From Variovorax sp. OAS795 (lineage in GTDB: Bacteria > Pseudomonadota > Gammaproteobacteria > Burkholderiales > Burkholderiaceae_C), in assembly GCF_040546685.1 (NCBI RefSeq), contig NZ_JBEPOH010000002.1, forward strand, positions 620,001 to 684,000: 64,000 nucleotides of DNA, read 5' to 3'. This document shows, one piece after another, positions 7,741-16,866 of this stretch (position 1 is the stretch's first letter; each line of letters opens with the position of its first letter). Both the position numbers and the translations under genes were made by a program. The notes beneath the pieces are model-generated. The model made no database searches. It worked only from the letters and a program-made list of their open reading frames with translations, and was not told where the DNA came from.

Positions 7741-8844
7741 TTAGCGCTCCCCCATCCGACAGGGTGCTGCGGCCAACATCCGCGCTGCGCGCAGGAACGC
7801 CGTCGGACCGACCCAACTGACGTTCCAGTTGCCCGCGACCGGCACTTGCCGCTTGTGCGCGATCACCATCTCCCGCTTCGGTACGACCAAGATGTACTGG
7901 CCATGAACGCCCCACGCCATATAGGCGCCGCTCAGCGGCGAGTCTTGCGGCTCGTCGAGCAGCCACCACAGATAGCCATACCCGAAGCCGCGCCGTGCCG
8001 TGTGCGGTGGATGCATCTGTGCAGCGGGCGTGGTCTGTTGCGTCATTTGCTTGACCCAGCCGGCCGGCACGAGTTGCTGGCCGCGCCAATTGCCCTGGCG
8101 CAGCATCAAGTAGCCCAGACGTGCCATGTCACGCGTGGACAGGTAGAAGGGGTAGGCCAAGTGCTGTGAGCGGCGCGCGTCGCCGCTGCGTGCATGGCGG
8201 GCCAGATCGAAATCTTCCAGTTGCAGGGGCGTGGCCAGATCGTCCGCGAACGCCTGGTAGATGTCTCGCCCGGTCAGGCGTTCGAAGATGGTGCCCGCAG
8301 CGTTGAAGTCCCAGTTGTTGTACAAAAAGTAGCTGCCGGGCACATGCGATCCACGTGGGGGCGCGGCCGCCGCATCGTCACCGCCATTGGCGGCCGCGTG
8401 GTAGACCCCCGAACGCGCGGCGAGCAGGTCGCGCAGCCTGGCTTGCCGTTCGATCGGCAGCAAGCCGCCCACGTCGTCGATGCCCAGGTCGGCCAGCGTG
8501 CGGTCGAGGTCGATGGTGCCGCTGGCTACGTACTTGCCGTACATCATCGAGAGCACGCTCTTGCGCACCGAGAACACGATGCTGACGGTCTGGACCGGGC
8601 CCTCGCTGAAAAGCACGCTGCCGTCCTGCACGGCCATGAGCGAGGTGGTGTCCAGTGTGCGTACGTAGTTGCGAGTGGCATCCAGGTCGCGGCGGCAGGT
8701 GCTGCCCGGTTCAGCCTCGGGCGCTACCGACCAGGATGCTCCGGGGAAGACCACTGGCGCGGCAGGCGTTGCGGTAGCGTACCCGAAGGGCAGAAGCAGC
8801 GTGATCGCTAGTGCTGAAAATCGCCGGCTCAATAGACTGGACAT
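7741..8844 (-). CDS. Secreted serine hydrolase, beta-lactamase (class C) family
   Basis: A 367-residue protein with a signal peptide (RRFSALAITLLLPFGYATA) followed by a beta-lactamase-fold hydrolase domain. The nucleophile motif SxxK is SVRK in the segment FSVRKSVLSMMYG. The YxN motif is YNN in FLYNNWDFNAAG, and the third motif position corresponds to HGQ near the C-terminus. Such proteins act as esterases or D-amino peptidases more often than as antibiotic-resistance enzymes. The ATG at 8844 was chosen because it begins the signal peptide; the open frame further upstream has no homologous look. It stands alone in the accessory patch, and its substrate is unknown. Confidence 0.85.
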   Translation of the reverse strand: MSSLLSRRFSALAITLLLPFGYATATPAAPVVFPGASWSVAPEAEPGSTCRRDLDATRNYVRTLDTTSLMAVQDGSVLFSEGPVQTVSIVFSVRKSVLSMMYGKYVASGTIDLDRTLADLGIDDVGGLLPIERQARLRDLLAARSGVYHAAANGGDDAAAAPPRGSHVPGSYFLYNNWDFNAAGTIFERLTGRDIYQAFADDLATPLQLEDFDLARHARSGDARRSQHLAYPFYLSTRDMARLGYLMLRQGNWRGQQLVPAGWVKQMTQQTTPAAQMHPPHTARRGFGYGYLWWLLDEPQDSPLSGAYMAWGVHGQYILVVPKREMVIAHKRQVPVAGNWNVSWVGPTAFLRAARMLAAAPCRMGER

Positions 8845-8893
8845 GGCCGGATTCTCTCGCCGGCTGGCAGGTCGAACGGGCCTGCAGCAAGCA

Positions 8894-9172
8894 TCATTTA
8901 CCTGCGATATCGGAGAAGCCGTCGGTGTCGAATCGGCAGCACCACTTGACGTGGGGCCAGGTGCCTGTTGAGTTGGCCTCGACGACCCCCCGCGCGAACA
9001 GCACTTCGTGCGTGCCGTCGTCATAGAGGTTTTCTTCCTGGACCTCAATGGGTAGACCTTCAACGAGTAGCACGGGCAAGCCGTTGATGTCTTTTCGGAG
9101 ATCGGTTTGCGACAGCATGATGAGATCGCGCTCAAGGAGTTCGTTGAAATCAACGGAGAAGCGAGGTGCCAT
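8894..9172 (-). CDS. Small protein of unknown function (92 aa)
   Basis: A 92-residue acidic protein starting at ATG 9172, with no signal peptide or membrane segment. It has a regular beta-rich look (LPVLLVEGLPIEV) and ends with HVKWCCRFDTDGF, including an adjacent Cys-Cys pair. I do not recognise the family. It runs in the same direction as, and 32 bases downstream of, another unknown gene (9205-9606), so the two may be a pair. No strong ribosome site is visible. Coding is supported mainly by the non-repetitive composition and gene-like spacing. Confidence 0.55.
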   Translation of the reverse strand: MAPRFSVDFNELLERDLIMLSQTDLRKDINGLPVLLVEGLPIEVQEENLYDDGTHEVLFARGVVEANSTGTWPHVKWCCRFDTDGFSDIAGK

Positions 9173-9204
9173 ATCGAATGTCTGGGTCTGGCCGTACCGT
9201 GCCC

Positions 9205-9606
9205 TTACTCCTCGGTCGGCCCGGTAGGCTCATACTTTTCGCGCATCTCAAAATACGCCTTCTTGCAATGTTCGAAGTACGCTCGTTCGTCGTCTGCGAT
9301 GCGTTCGGCCTCATGCCCAGAAATCACTGGGTCAGCAAGGTTTGTCTCGACGATGCAAATGCTCACCACATCGCCAGCCTGCAAATTGGTGCGCAGCCAC
9401 TCCAAGTGTTCATCCACGGCACCGTTCGCGCGTGCCGTCAGTCCTCCCAGACGCAGGTCAATGTCGACGCTCCCGTCATCACGACGCGGTTCTGCCTCAG
9501 GCCCCAGCTTTCCCGTCAGAGACAGGATGGCAGAGAGCACACACAGGTCGTTCGCACCGCCTGTGACAGGCTCCCGTCCGTTGATTGAGATTTTCAAGGC
9601 GTACAT
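9205..9606 (-). CDS. Protein of unknown function (133 aa)
   Basis: A 133-residue acidic soluble protein from ATG 9606. The first two thirds look like a mixed beta fold (MYALKISINGREPVTGG, LRLGGLTARANGAVDEHLEW), and the C-terminal third is a charged helix (HCKKAYFEMREKYEP). It is not recognised. The layout resembles small standalone proteins next to horizontally acquired DNA, for example immunity-like proteins, but there is no toxin gene beside it. It shares strand and close spacing with 8894-9172. Confidence 0.6.
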   Translation of the reverse strand: MYALKISINGREPVTGGANDLCVLSAILSLTGKLGPEAEPRRDDGSVDIDLRLGGLTARANGAVDEHLEWLRTNLQAGDVVSICIVETNLADPVISGHEAERIADDERAYFEHCKKAYFEMREKYEPTGPTEE

Positions 9607-9678
9607 GGACAGATTCTCAAGGATTGGAGACGGGCGCTGACCGTCCGCCCCTGACCGCTTTCTGCCGTCCCCTTGGCT

Positions 9679-10083
9679 TCAGGCACCCTCATCCGCCGGC
9701 ACATGACACACGACGCAAATCTTGTTCCCATCCGGATCGCGAAAGTACGCCCCATAGTAGTTCTCGTGGTACTGCGGGCGCAGCCCTGGGGGCCCCTCGC
9801 AGGTGCCGCCGTTCTCCAGCGCAATCCGGTGCGTCTCCCGGACGGCTGCCCTCGAGGCCGCTGCGAACGCAACCATCTGCCCGTTCCCGGGATGGTGCGG
9901 CAGTCCGTCATAAGGCTTGCAGATGACGAAGAGAGGGCGGGCGCCGCCTGCGCTGTGCCAGCCGGCCCATGGCTTCTCTCGCTCGCAGAAGCGCAACTCG
10001 ACACCGAGGCTGTCCATCACGGCGCCGTAGAAGCGAAAGGCGCGATCGAAATCCACGACGCTCACAAAGACATGGGAAAACAC
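9679..10083 (-). CDS. VOC family (glyoxalase/dioxygenase-fold) protein
   Basis: A 134-residue single-module VOC protein. The start is a GTG at 10083 with AGGAG five bases upstream. It begins FSHVFVSVVDFDRAFRFYGA and ends with the family's YYGAYFRDPDGNKICVVCH; paired motifs of this kind bind a divalent metal in active members. It is probably cytoplasmic and dimeric. The substrate cannot be predicted, since the family covers lyases, fosfomycin-type thiol transferases and dioxygenases. It sits between unknown genes and a methyltransferase, and is distinct from the deleted VOC gene at 7332-7596. Confidence 0.85.
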   Translation of the reverse strand: MFSHVFVSVVDFDRAFRFYGAVMDSLGVELRFCEREKPWAGWHSAGGARPLFVICKPYDGLPHHPGNGQMVAFAAASRAAVRETHRIALENGGTCEGPPGLRPQYHENYYGAYFRDPDGNKICVVCHVPADEGA

Positions 10084-10167
10084 GTTGGCTCCTGAGACAA
10101 CCCGAGGTCGCCATTGTGCCCAGGGCGCAATCCAGCCTGTGGATAAAGAAACGGCCCGCGCGATCGG

Positions 10168-10980
10168 CTACGCCGGCGCCCTGCCCTTGACGGCCCACGC
10201 CAGCGCCGCATAGGACCGCGGACCATCGGCTTCGCCATCGAGATAGGCCGCCTGCACGGCATCCTTCAGCCGTTCACGCGCGTCCGCGTCCAGCGTGGCG
10301 ACGTACTCCGCGCCGGGGCCGTCCCTGCCTTCGTACGGGCCCCAGTAGTCGGCGAAGGAGGCGAACTCCATGCGGATCGCGAGCGTGGTCTCTTCGACGC
10401 GCTCGAAGCCGGCTTCGCGCCAGGCCTTGGCGAGTTCGCCGGGCCGCGTCAGGGGCCGCGTGTAGTTGCGGGCGCGGCGCGGGGCGGCCTCGGGATCGAG
10501 CACGGCCGCGGTGTCGAAGAACATGCGGTTGGAGATCCAGCCGCCCCGCACATCCCAGACCGCCCCGCCGACGATCGCGCCTGGCTTCGAAACGCGCCGC
10601 ATCTCGGCGATCGCCCTGCCCGGCTCCGGCACGAAATGCAGCACCAGCAGCGAGAGCACGCGGTCGAAGCCCTGTGCCGGGTACGGCAGCGCGCACGCGT
10701 CGCCCACGTCGAAGGCGATGCGCGCATCCTGGTTGTGGCGCCTGGCATGCTCGATGTAGGGCGGCGCAAGGTCCACGCCGCGGATCTCGCCGGCGCCGGT
10801 GCGGCGCGCCACGGCAAAGGCCAGGTGGCCCGTGCCGCATCCGACGTCCAAGATGCGGTCGCCGTCCGCGGTGCCCACGAAGTCCAGGAAGGGCAGCGCG
10901 AGGACGCGGCTCCAGCGGCCCATCAGCCGTTCATAGCCGTCGCCGTCGGTGGCGACGAAGGTCGAAGATGTGGTGCTCAT
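10168..10980 (-). CDS. Class I SAM-dependent methyltransferase
   Basis: A 270-residue methyltransferase of the Methyltransf_11 type. Motif I is ILDVGCGTGHLAFAVA (about residues 42-57), followed by RGVDLAPPYIEHA, the acidic loop, and FDVGDACALPYPAQGFD before FDRVLSLLVLHFV. The start ATG at 10980 has GGAGG upstream. The methyl acceptor is unknown; similar proteins in Proteobacteria act on small molecules or are uncharacterised. It is divergent from the aldehyde dehydrogenase gene across a 286-base gap. Confidence 0.88.
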   Translation of the reverse strand: MSTTSSTFVATDGDGYERLMGRWSRVLALPFLDFVGTADGDRILDVGCGTGHLAFAVARRTGAGEIRGVDLAPPYIEHARRHNQDARIAFDVGDACALPYPAQGFDRVLSLLVLHFVPEPGRAIAEMRRVSKPGAIVGGAVWDVRGGWISNRMFFDTAAVLDPEAAPRRARNYTRPLTRPGELAKAWREAGFERVEETTLAIRMEFASFADYWGPYEGRDGPGAEYVATLDADARERLKDAVQAAYLDGEADGPRSYAALAWAVKGRAPA

Positions 10981-11266
10981 GGCAATCCCTCCGCACGGAC
11001 GGCCTCGGGCGCAAAGCCGTGCAGGCGGATGCTATGCCTCGGCCGGCGGCCGCGTCAACGCCCGCGCACCGAAGCCGCTGCGCGCGTCGGGCGCGAAGCG
11101 TTCGGCAAATGCGTCACGGCACGATCTGCTTGTAGCGGCTCGCACAACCGCAGCCTGCTTCGTGCAGCACCCTCATTGCAGCATCGGTGCGAGTGGCCTG
11201 CCGCCTAAACTTTTGGACATCCGAAGCCCCGGCCCGAGCAAGCATTCCGGGGCCACGCCTTGATGG
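10981..11266. other. Intergenic region without a recognised gene
   Basis: This 286-base gap lies between the divergent methyltransferase and aldehyde dehydrogenase genes and must hold both promoters. No clear operator, repeat or small gene was found by eye. Confidence 0.4.
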
Positions 11267-12793
11267 ATGGCAATGAACAACCCTGACCTGATTTCCCAGA
11301 AAGCCGACGCCATGAACTCCTCCATCGTCGAGCATCTCAGGCGCGCCGGCCGCCTGGACCGCATCTTCGTGGACGGCGAGTGGGTGCTGCCCGACACCCA
11401 GGCGCGCAGCGCCGTCATCGACCCCTCCACCGAGGAGCCCGTCGCCGAGATCGCTCTCGGCAGTGCACGCGATGTCGCCGCCGCCGTCGTGGCCGCACGG
11501 CGCGCGTTCGCCACCTGGTCCGTGAGTTCCCCCCACAGCCGCGCCCAGCTGCTGGACCGCATCCACGCCCTCATCCTGGAGCGCGCCGAATTGTTCGCTC
11601 AGGCCATCTCGCTGGAGATGGGCGCGGCCATCGGCTTCGCGCGCCTCACCCAGGTGCCCTCGGCGGCCGAGCACATCCGCGTGGCCCGCGACAACGCGCG
11701 CAGCTACCCCTTCGTCACCCAGCGCGGCGACATGGCCCTGGTGCGCGAGGCCATCGGCGTGTGCGCCCTGATCACCCCGTGGAACTGGCCGCTCTACCAG
11801 ATCACCGCCAAGGTCGGCGCCGCATTGGCCGCCGGCTGCACCGTGGTCCTCAAGCCCAGCGAACTCTCCCCCCTGAGCGCCCTGCTCTTTGCCGACGTGA
11901 TGCACGACGCGGGCACCCCGGCCGGGGTGTTCAACCTGGTGAACGGCAGCGGCGCGGAAGTCGGCGCCGCGCTGGCCGAACATCCCGACGTGGACATGGT
12001 CTCGTTCACCGGCTCGACAAGGGCCGGCGTGCTGGTGGCCCAGGCAGCCGCCCCGACGGTCAAGCGCGTGGCGCAGGAGCTCGGCGGCAAGTCGCCCAAC
12101 CTGATCCTGCCGGACGCGGACCTTTCCGTGGCCGTGCCCAAGGGCGTGGCGACCGCGTTCCGCAATGTCGGCCAGTCGTGCAGCGCCCCCACGCGCATGA
12201 TCGTGCCGCGCAGCCGGCTGCCGGAAGTGGAGCGGCTTGCACTGGAAGCGGCATCGGCTTTCGTGGTGGGCGATCCGCGTTCGCAGCAGACCACGCACGG
12301 CCCGGTGGCCAACCGGGCGCAGTTCAACCGGGTGCAGGAAATGATCGGCGTGGGCCTGGCCGAAGGCGCACAGCTTTTGTGCGGCGGCCCCGGACGGCCC
12401 GAGGGCCTGGACCGGGGCTTCTACTGCCGCCCGACCATCTTCAGCGCGGTGCACTCCCGCATGCAGATCGCGCAGGAGGAGATCTTCGGGCCGGTGCTGG
12501 CGATTCTTCCCTACGACAGCATGGACGAGGCGGTGGAGATCGCCAACGACACGGTCTACGGCCTGGGCGCGCATGTGCAGGGCCAGGACCTGGGTGCGGC
12601 GCGCGCGGTGGCGGCGCGCATCCGCTCGGGGCAGGTGCACATCAACTACCCGGCGTGGAACCCCGAGGCCCCCTTTGGCGGCTACAAGCGCTCGGGCAAT
12701 GGGCGTGAATACGGGGTCGAGGGGTTCGAGGAATATTTGGAAACCAAAGCCATTCTTGGCTACCAGGATGCCTCGGCACCCGCCAGCGCCTGA
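11267..12793 (+). CDS. NAD(P)+-dependent aldehyde dehydrogenase
   Basis: A 508-residue ALDH-superfamily enzyme oxidising an aldehyde to the acid in the cytosol. It shows TPWNWPLYQ (cofactor/oxyanion region), FTGSTRAG (Rossmann loop), the general base Glu271 in QELGGKSPN and the catalytic Cys305 in VGQSCSAPT, where GQSC is typical. The C-terminal EIFGPVLAILPYD segment is also standard. Internal ATGs at 11273 and 11312 are alternative starts; no clear ribosome site decides. It heads a plus-strand run with a cupin protein and a DAO-type oxidoreductase, so the aldehyde may come from amine oxidation or from the downstream phospho-lyase. Confidence 0.9.
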   Translation: MAMNNPDLISQKADAMNSSIVEHLRRAGRLDRIFVDGEWVLPDTQARSAVIDPSTEEPVAEIALGSARDVAAAVVAARRAFATWSVSSPHSRAQLLDRIHALILERAELFAQAISLEMGAAIGFARLTQVPSAAEHIRVARDNARSYPFVTQRGDMALVREAIGVCALITPWNWPLYQITAKVGAALAAGCTVVLKPSELSPLSALLFADVMHDAGTPAGVFNLVNGSGAEVGAALAEHPDVDMVSFTGSTRAGVLVAQAAAPTVKRVAQELGGKSPNLILPDADLSVAVPKGVATAFRNVGQSCSAPTRMIVPRSRLPEVERLALEAASAFVVGDPRSQQTTHGPVANRAQFNRVQEMIGVGLAEGAQLLCGGPGRPEGLDRGFYCRPTIFSAVHSRMQIAQEEIFGPVLAILPYDSMDEAVEIANDTVYGLGAHVQGQDLGAARAVAARIRSGQVHINYPAWNPEAPFGGYKRSGNGREYGVEGFEEYLETKAILGYQDASAPASA

Positions 12794-12835
12794 CAGGATT
12801 TCAGTGAAGACATCGCGCATCGCGCAGGAGCAATC

Positions 12836-13555
12836 ATGACCGTGGCCCTAGTACTGCATCGCGCCGATGGCGCGCCCGTTTCAACGGCTTTCCGCCGTGC
12901 GCCGTTCGGCAAGGACGACCCCTTTGCGCGGCATCGCGAGATCGCGTGGGAAGGCCCGGGCGCAATGAGCGCGGGCCGCACCAGCTTCATCGGCGAGCTC
13001 GACATCGCAAGCTATCCGCACATCGAGACCATCGTGGTGATCGAGGGCGAGCTGACCCTGACGGCCGAAGGCGCGGCCCCGCTGGTGGTCGGTCCGCAAG
13101 CGGGTGCCGTGATCGGAAGCGGCACCTCGCTTCGCATCGAGGCGGCGTCCCGCGTGCGATTCGTGTTCTGCGCGGCTGCCTGCGACAAGCCGACGCAGCG
13201 CGGCGTCTTCGCGCTGCATGCCGACGCCGACTTCAAGCCCACCGGCACGCTGCCCGCCGAAGTGCTGCTGGGTCCCGTGCCGGAGTGCCGCAGCGACAAG
13301 GTCTTCACCGATGACGCTGCGCAGTACCTTGCGGGCACCTGGGACTCGACCCCCTACCACCGGATCGTTCGCGCGCACCGCATGAACGAGTTCATGCATA
13401 TCGTGGCGGGCGGCGTGCGCTTCGCAGCGCCGGATGGCAGCGTGCTGTCGGTGGGCACGGGCGATGCGCTCTTCGTGCCACAGGGCGCACAGATCGGGTG
13501 GGAGAGCAGCGACCGCGTGGCAAAGTTCTACGTGTGCCAGGCCGTCCCGGCCTGA
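12836..13555 (+). CDS. Double cupin-domain protein
   Basis: A 239-residue protein with two cupin-like beta-barrel halves. The first has HIETIVVIEGELTL followed by a GPQAGAVIGSGT turn; the second has HRMNEFMHIVAGGVRF and a GDALFVPQGAQIGW turn. The metal-binding histidines of canonical cupins are only partly conserved. The ATG at 12836 has AGGAG. Cupins of this kind accompany amine and amino-acid oxidation operons (compare the (R)-mandelate/polyamine-type clusters), where the role is usually unknown. It lies 42 bases after the aldehyde dehydrogenase and 20 bases before the oxidoreductase, so cotranscription is likely. Confidence 0.8.
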   Translation: MTVALVLHRADGAPVSTAFRRAPFGKDDPFARHREIAWEGPGAMSAGRTSFIGELDIASYPHIETIVVIEGELTLTAEGAAPLVVGPQAGAVIGSGTSLRIEAASRVRFVFCAAACDKPTQRGVFALHADADFKPTGTLPAEVLLGPVPECRSDKVFTDDAAQYLAGTWDSTPYHRIVRAHRMNEFMHIVAGGVRFAAPDGSVLSVGTGDALFVPQGAQIGWESSDRVAKFYVCQAVPA

Positions 13556-13575
13556 GCGGGCGAGCGAGATCCATC

Positions 13576-14901
13576 GTGTCCCCTCCACTGCGCCACATCC
13601 AAACTTCGTCCATGCTGCCGGCTTCGGCCGACGTCGTCGTGATCGGCGGCGGCATCATCGGCGTCTTCACCGCCTACTACCTGGCCAAGCGCGGCGTGTC
13701 GGTGGCGCTGGTCGAAAAGGGCAGCATCGGCGCCGAACAGTCGAGCCGCAACTGGGGCTGGTGCCGCCAGCAGAACCGCGATGCGCGCGAACTGCCGTTG
13801 GCGAGCAAGAGCCTCGACCTGTGGGAACAGTTTGCCGCGGAGACCGGCGAAGACACTGGCTTCCAACGCTGCGGCCTGCTGTACCTCAGCAATGACGAAG
13901 CGGAGATTTCGCGTTGGGCCACGTGGCGCGATTTCGCGCAGACCGCCGGCGTGACCACCCACATGCTGAGCAGCCGCGAAGCCGCCGAGCGCGGCAAGGC
14001 AACGGGCCGCGCGTGGAAGGGCGGCGTCTTCTCGCCCAGCGACGGCACCGCCGATCCCGGCAAGGCTGCGCCGGCCGTGGCCGCTGCGTTCATCAAGCTC
14101 GGCGGCAGCGTCCACCAGAACTGCGCTGCGCGCGGCATCGAGACCGAAGCCGGACGCGTCAGCGGCGTCATCACGGAGGCCGGCGTCATCAAGACCAAGA
14201 CCGTCGTGATGGCGGGCGGCGCGTGGGCGTCCTCGTTCTGCCGCCAACTCGGCATCCGCTTTCCGCAGGCCTCGATCCGCCAATCCATTCTCAGTGTGTC
14301 CGCGGTGGAGCATCGCTTGCCCGCCGCCGTGGTGAGCGCGGGCGTGTCTGCCACGCGCCGCAACGACGGACGCTATGCACTGGCCATCAGCGGCCGTGCG
14401 CGCGTGGACCCGACAGGGCAGTTCCTGCGCTTCGCGCCGCAGTTCGTGCCCATGTTCGCCAAGCGCTGGCGCAACCTTCGCCCGGGCGGCCTCGAAGCCA
14501 TTCGCAGTGGCCATGAAACGCTGGCGCGCTGGCGGCTCGATGCGCCCACGCCCATGGAGCGCGTGCGCATCCTCGATCCGAAGCCCGATCCCGTGAGCAT
14601 CCGGGACACCCACCGCCGCGCGGTCGAACTGCTGCCCCAGCTGCGCGATGCCAAGATCACGCACGCCTGGGCCGGCTACATCGACAGCACGCCCGACGGT
14701 GTTCCCGGCATCGGCGAAGTGCCGGGCCTGCCGGGCTTCATCCTGGCCGCGGGCTTCTCCGGGCACGGCTTCGGCATCGGCCCTGGCGCCGGCCACCTGA
14801 TCGCAGACCTGGCCACCGGCGCAGAACCGATCGTCGATCCCGTGCCCTACAGGCCGGCGCGGTTCAGCGGCTCGTCATGGGGCAAGGTCGCTGATTTCTA
14901 A
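13576..14901 (+). CDS. DAO-family FAD-dependent amine/amino-acid oxidoreductase
   Basis: A D-amino-acid-oxidase-fold flavoenzyme. The dinucleotide motif VVVIGGGIIGVFTAYYLAK is near the N-terminus, followed by VEKG and the SSRNWGWCRQQ segment typical of this subfamily, in which FAD contacts the substrate side. The C-terminus has AGYIDSTPDGVPGIGEV and GFSGHGFGIGPGAGHLIADL, both standard. The start is uncertain: GTG 13576 follows a purine-rich GAGCGAGA, while ATG 13612 gives 429 residues directly before the FAD motif. Expected reaction: oxidative deamination or demethylation of an amine or amino acid, with electrons to oxygen or quinone. The substrate is unknown. Confidence 0.85.
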   Translation: MSPPLRHIQTSSMLPASADVVVIGGGIIGVFTAYYLAKRGVSVALVEKGSIGAEQSSRNWGWCRQQNRDARELPLASKSLDLWEQFAAETGEDTGFQRCGLLYLSNDEAEISRWATWRDFAQTAGVTTHMLSSREAAERGKATGRAWKGGVFSPSDGTADPGKAAPAVAAAFIKLGGSVHQNCAARGIETEAGRVSGVITEAGVIKTKTVVMAGGAWASSFCRQLGIRFPQASIRQSILSVSAVEHRLPAAVVSAGVSATRRNDGRYALAISGRARVDPTGQFLRFAPQFVPMFAKRWRNLRPGGLEAIRSGHETLARWRLDAPTPMERVRILDPKPDPVSIRDTHRRAVELLPQLRDAKITHAWAGYIDSTPDGVPGIGEVPGLPGFILAAGFSGHGFGIGPGAGHLIADLATGAEPIVDPVPYRPARFSGSSWGKVADF

Positions 14902-14930
14902 GCCGCGGCGGATGGCCGTGGCACCCGGCG

Positions 14931-15848
14931 TCATCGCGCGCTCCTTCGCCTCCATGGCGGCGGCGCAAGCGACTGGCGCAGCATCGCCAGAAAGGCCGTT
15001 GCCCGCGCACTCCGGCCGAAGCGGGTGCCCAGCATCGCGACGACGTCGGCCGCAGGAACTTCCCAGCTCGCAAGCACCCGCTTGAGCCGGCCGGCCGCGA
15101 GGTCGGCCGCAACGTTCCACTCCGAGCGCATGGCCACGCCTTGCCCCGACACCGCCCACTCGCACACCACCGCGCCGTCGTTGCTGCACATGGTGGGACG
15201 GATCCTGACGGTTTCCGACCCGCGCGTCGCGTGCGCGAAGCGCCACAGCGTGACGTCTTCGTCGTTCTCTCTCACGACCAGGCACCGGTGCCGCAGCAGG
15301 TCCGCAGGCGACTGGATCGGCGGCCCGCTGGCAAGATAGTCCGGGCTGGCGCAAAGGATGCGCCGGTTGGGCGCCAGCGTCGTCACGATCTGGTTCTGGG
15401 CACCGGGCGGTCCGATGTGGACGATGACGTCGCTGCTCTCGAGCAGGTGCGCGCCGGGATGATCGGCAAGGTCCAGCGTGACCGTCACGCCGGGATGCGC
15501 CTTCGCGAACGCATCGACCACGGGTGCGACATGCAGCCGCCCGAAGCCATGCGGCGCTGCGATGCGCAGATGCCCGCTGACGGCCTTCTTGCGGTTGGCC
15601 AATGCCTCGGTCAGCGCCTCCATCGCATCGGCCACGATCGTGCCGTGCGATGCGACCAGATCGCCTTCGTCGGTCAGGACCATCCTGCGGCCGGAGCGGT
15701 CGATCAGCCGGATGCCAATGCGTGCTTCCAGCGCTTGCAGGCGCTGCGTGACGGCCGGCGGCGTGACGTCCATCTTCCGCGCCGCTTCGGCGAGCGACGC
15801 GGACCGGGCCAGCACGTTGAAGAAGCGCAGGTCCTCGGAGCTGATCAT
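14931..15848 (-). CDS. LysR-family transcriptional regulator
   Basis: A 305-residue LysR regulator. The N-terminal winged helix-turn-helix (DLRFFNVLARSASLAEAARK, then VTPPAVTQRLQALEARIG) covers residues 1-65, and a periplasmic-binding-protein-like effector domain covers about 90-295. It is divergent from the GNAT gene across 101 bases, the classical LysR arrangement, so it probably controls the GNAT-oxidoreductase genes. It also converges with the first oxidoreductase gene. Effector unknown. Confidence 0.9.
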   Translation of the reverse strand: MISSEDLRFFNVLARSASLAEAARKMDVTPPAVTQRLQALEARIGIRLIDRSGRRMVLTDEGDLVASHGTIVADAMEALTEALANRKKAVSGHLRIAAPHGFGRLHVAPVVDAFAKAHPGVTVTLDLADHPGAHLLESSDVIVHIGPPGAQNQIVTTLAPNRRILCASPDYLASGPPIQSPADLLRHRCLVVRENDEDVTLWRFAHATRGSETVRIRPTMCSNDGAVVCEWAVSGQGVAMRSEWNVAADLAAGRLKRVLASWEVPAADVVAMLGTRFGRSARATAFLAMLRQSLAPPPWRRRSAR

Positions 15849-15949
15849 TTAGTTGAGCCTTAACTTGCCATGCAGGATCGATAAATTGTAGGTTCAATCG
15901 ATCGGGCGCAATATCCAGACATCGCACACGCACAATCCGGAGCACGACA

Positions 15950-16855
15950 TTGGCCCCAGTCATTGCCACGAAGCAGGCACCAGCCGCCATGGCGACCCCG
16001 TCCGGCCACGCCGCCGACGATGACGCGGTGCTGCTGCCGTTCGGCACCGAGCACCTCGAAGACGCCCTCCGGCTTTCGCAGGAGATGGCATGGCCCTACC
16101 GGCTCGAGGACTGGGCCATCGCGCTCGAGCTCGGCCAGGGCTTCGTGCTCTGCAACCGCGCGGGCAAGGTGATCGCGACCGCAGTCTGGTGGGCCTACGG
16201 CGAGGGTCACGCTTCGTGCGGAATGATCATCGTCGCCAAGGCGGCCCAGGGCCGCGGTCATGGCGCCCGGCTGATGGACGCGCTGCTTGCAGCGGCACAC
16301 CCCCGAACCATCACGCTCAACTCGACGGCCGAAGGCCTCGCGCTGTATGAGAGGCGCGGCTTCGTGCGCATCGGCGTCGTGCAGCAGCATCAAGGCGTGC
16401 CCCACGCGCACCACCAGGCGCCACCCGCCGACCTGGTCAGGGCGATGACGCCATCGGACGCCGAGGCGGTCGCGCGCCTGGACCTGGCCGCCACGGGCTG
16501 GACCCGGCCGCAGATGCTCACGCGGCTCGTCAAGGCCGGCGACGGCCTCGTGCTCGTGCGCGGCGGCGAGCCGCGCGGCTTTGCCGTGTCACGGCCCTTC
16601 GGCCGCGGGCAGGTCATCGGCCCCGTGGTCGCAGAAAGTGCGGCCGATGCGCGCACCCTGGTCGAAGCCGCGCTCGCAGGTCTGGGCCAGGTCTTCGTGC
16701 GCATCGACACCGCGGCCACCTCGCAGCTCGGCGGCTGGCTCGAAGGCATCGGCCTCGTCCAGGTCAGCGACGCCACCACCATGGTCAAGGGCCCCCGCAT
16801 TCCGACGGCAGGACCGGCACGCATGTTCGCGCTGGCCAACCAGTCGTTCAACTAG
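15950..16855 (+). CDS. Tandem-GNAT N-acetyltransferase
   Basis: A 301-residue protein with two GNAT modules. The first has the acetyl-CoA loop AAQGRGHGARLMDALLAAA and LYERRGFVRIG; the second (after residue about 165) is more divergent and resembles an acetyltransf_18-type domain (AGLGQVFVRIDTAATSQL). The start is a TTG at 15950 or an ATG at 15989. Acetylation of an amine or amino acid is likely. The gene is 52 bases before the DAO-type oxidoreductase, so acetylation may accompany oxidation in the same pathway, as with polyamines or amino acids. The substrate is unknown. Confidence 0.85.
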   Translation: MAPVIATKQAPAAMATPSGHAADDDAVLLPFGTEHLEDALRLSQEMAWPYRLEDWAIALELGQGFVLCNRAGKVIATAVWWAYGEGHASCGMIIVAKAAQGRGHGARLMDALLAAAHPRTITLNSTAEGLALYERRGFVRIGVVQQHQGVPHAHHQAPPADLVRAMTPSDAEAVARLDLAATGWTRPQMLTRLVKAGDGLVLVRGGEPRGFAVSRPFGRGQVIGPVVAESAADARTLVEAALAGLGQVFVRIDTAATSQLGGWLEGIGLVQVSDATTMVKGPRIPTAGPARMFALANQSFN

Positions 16856-16866
16856 GAGACATCACC

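Noticed and set aside
11114..12820. Long minus-strand open frame opposite the aldehyde dehydrogenase gene
   Set aside because: It is rich in Gly, Arg, His and Ala with no domain pattern, and the opposite strand carries an intact ALDH with catalytic Glu and Cys.
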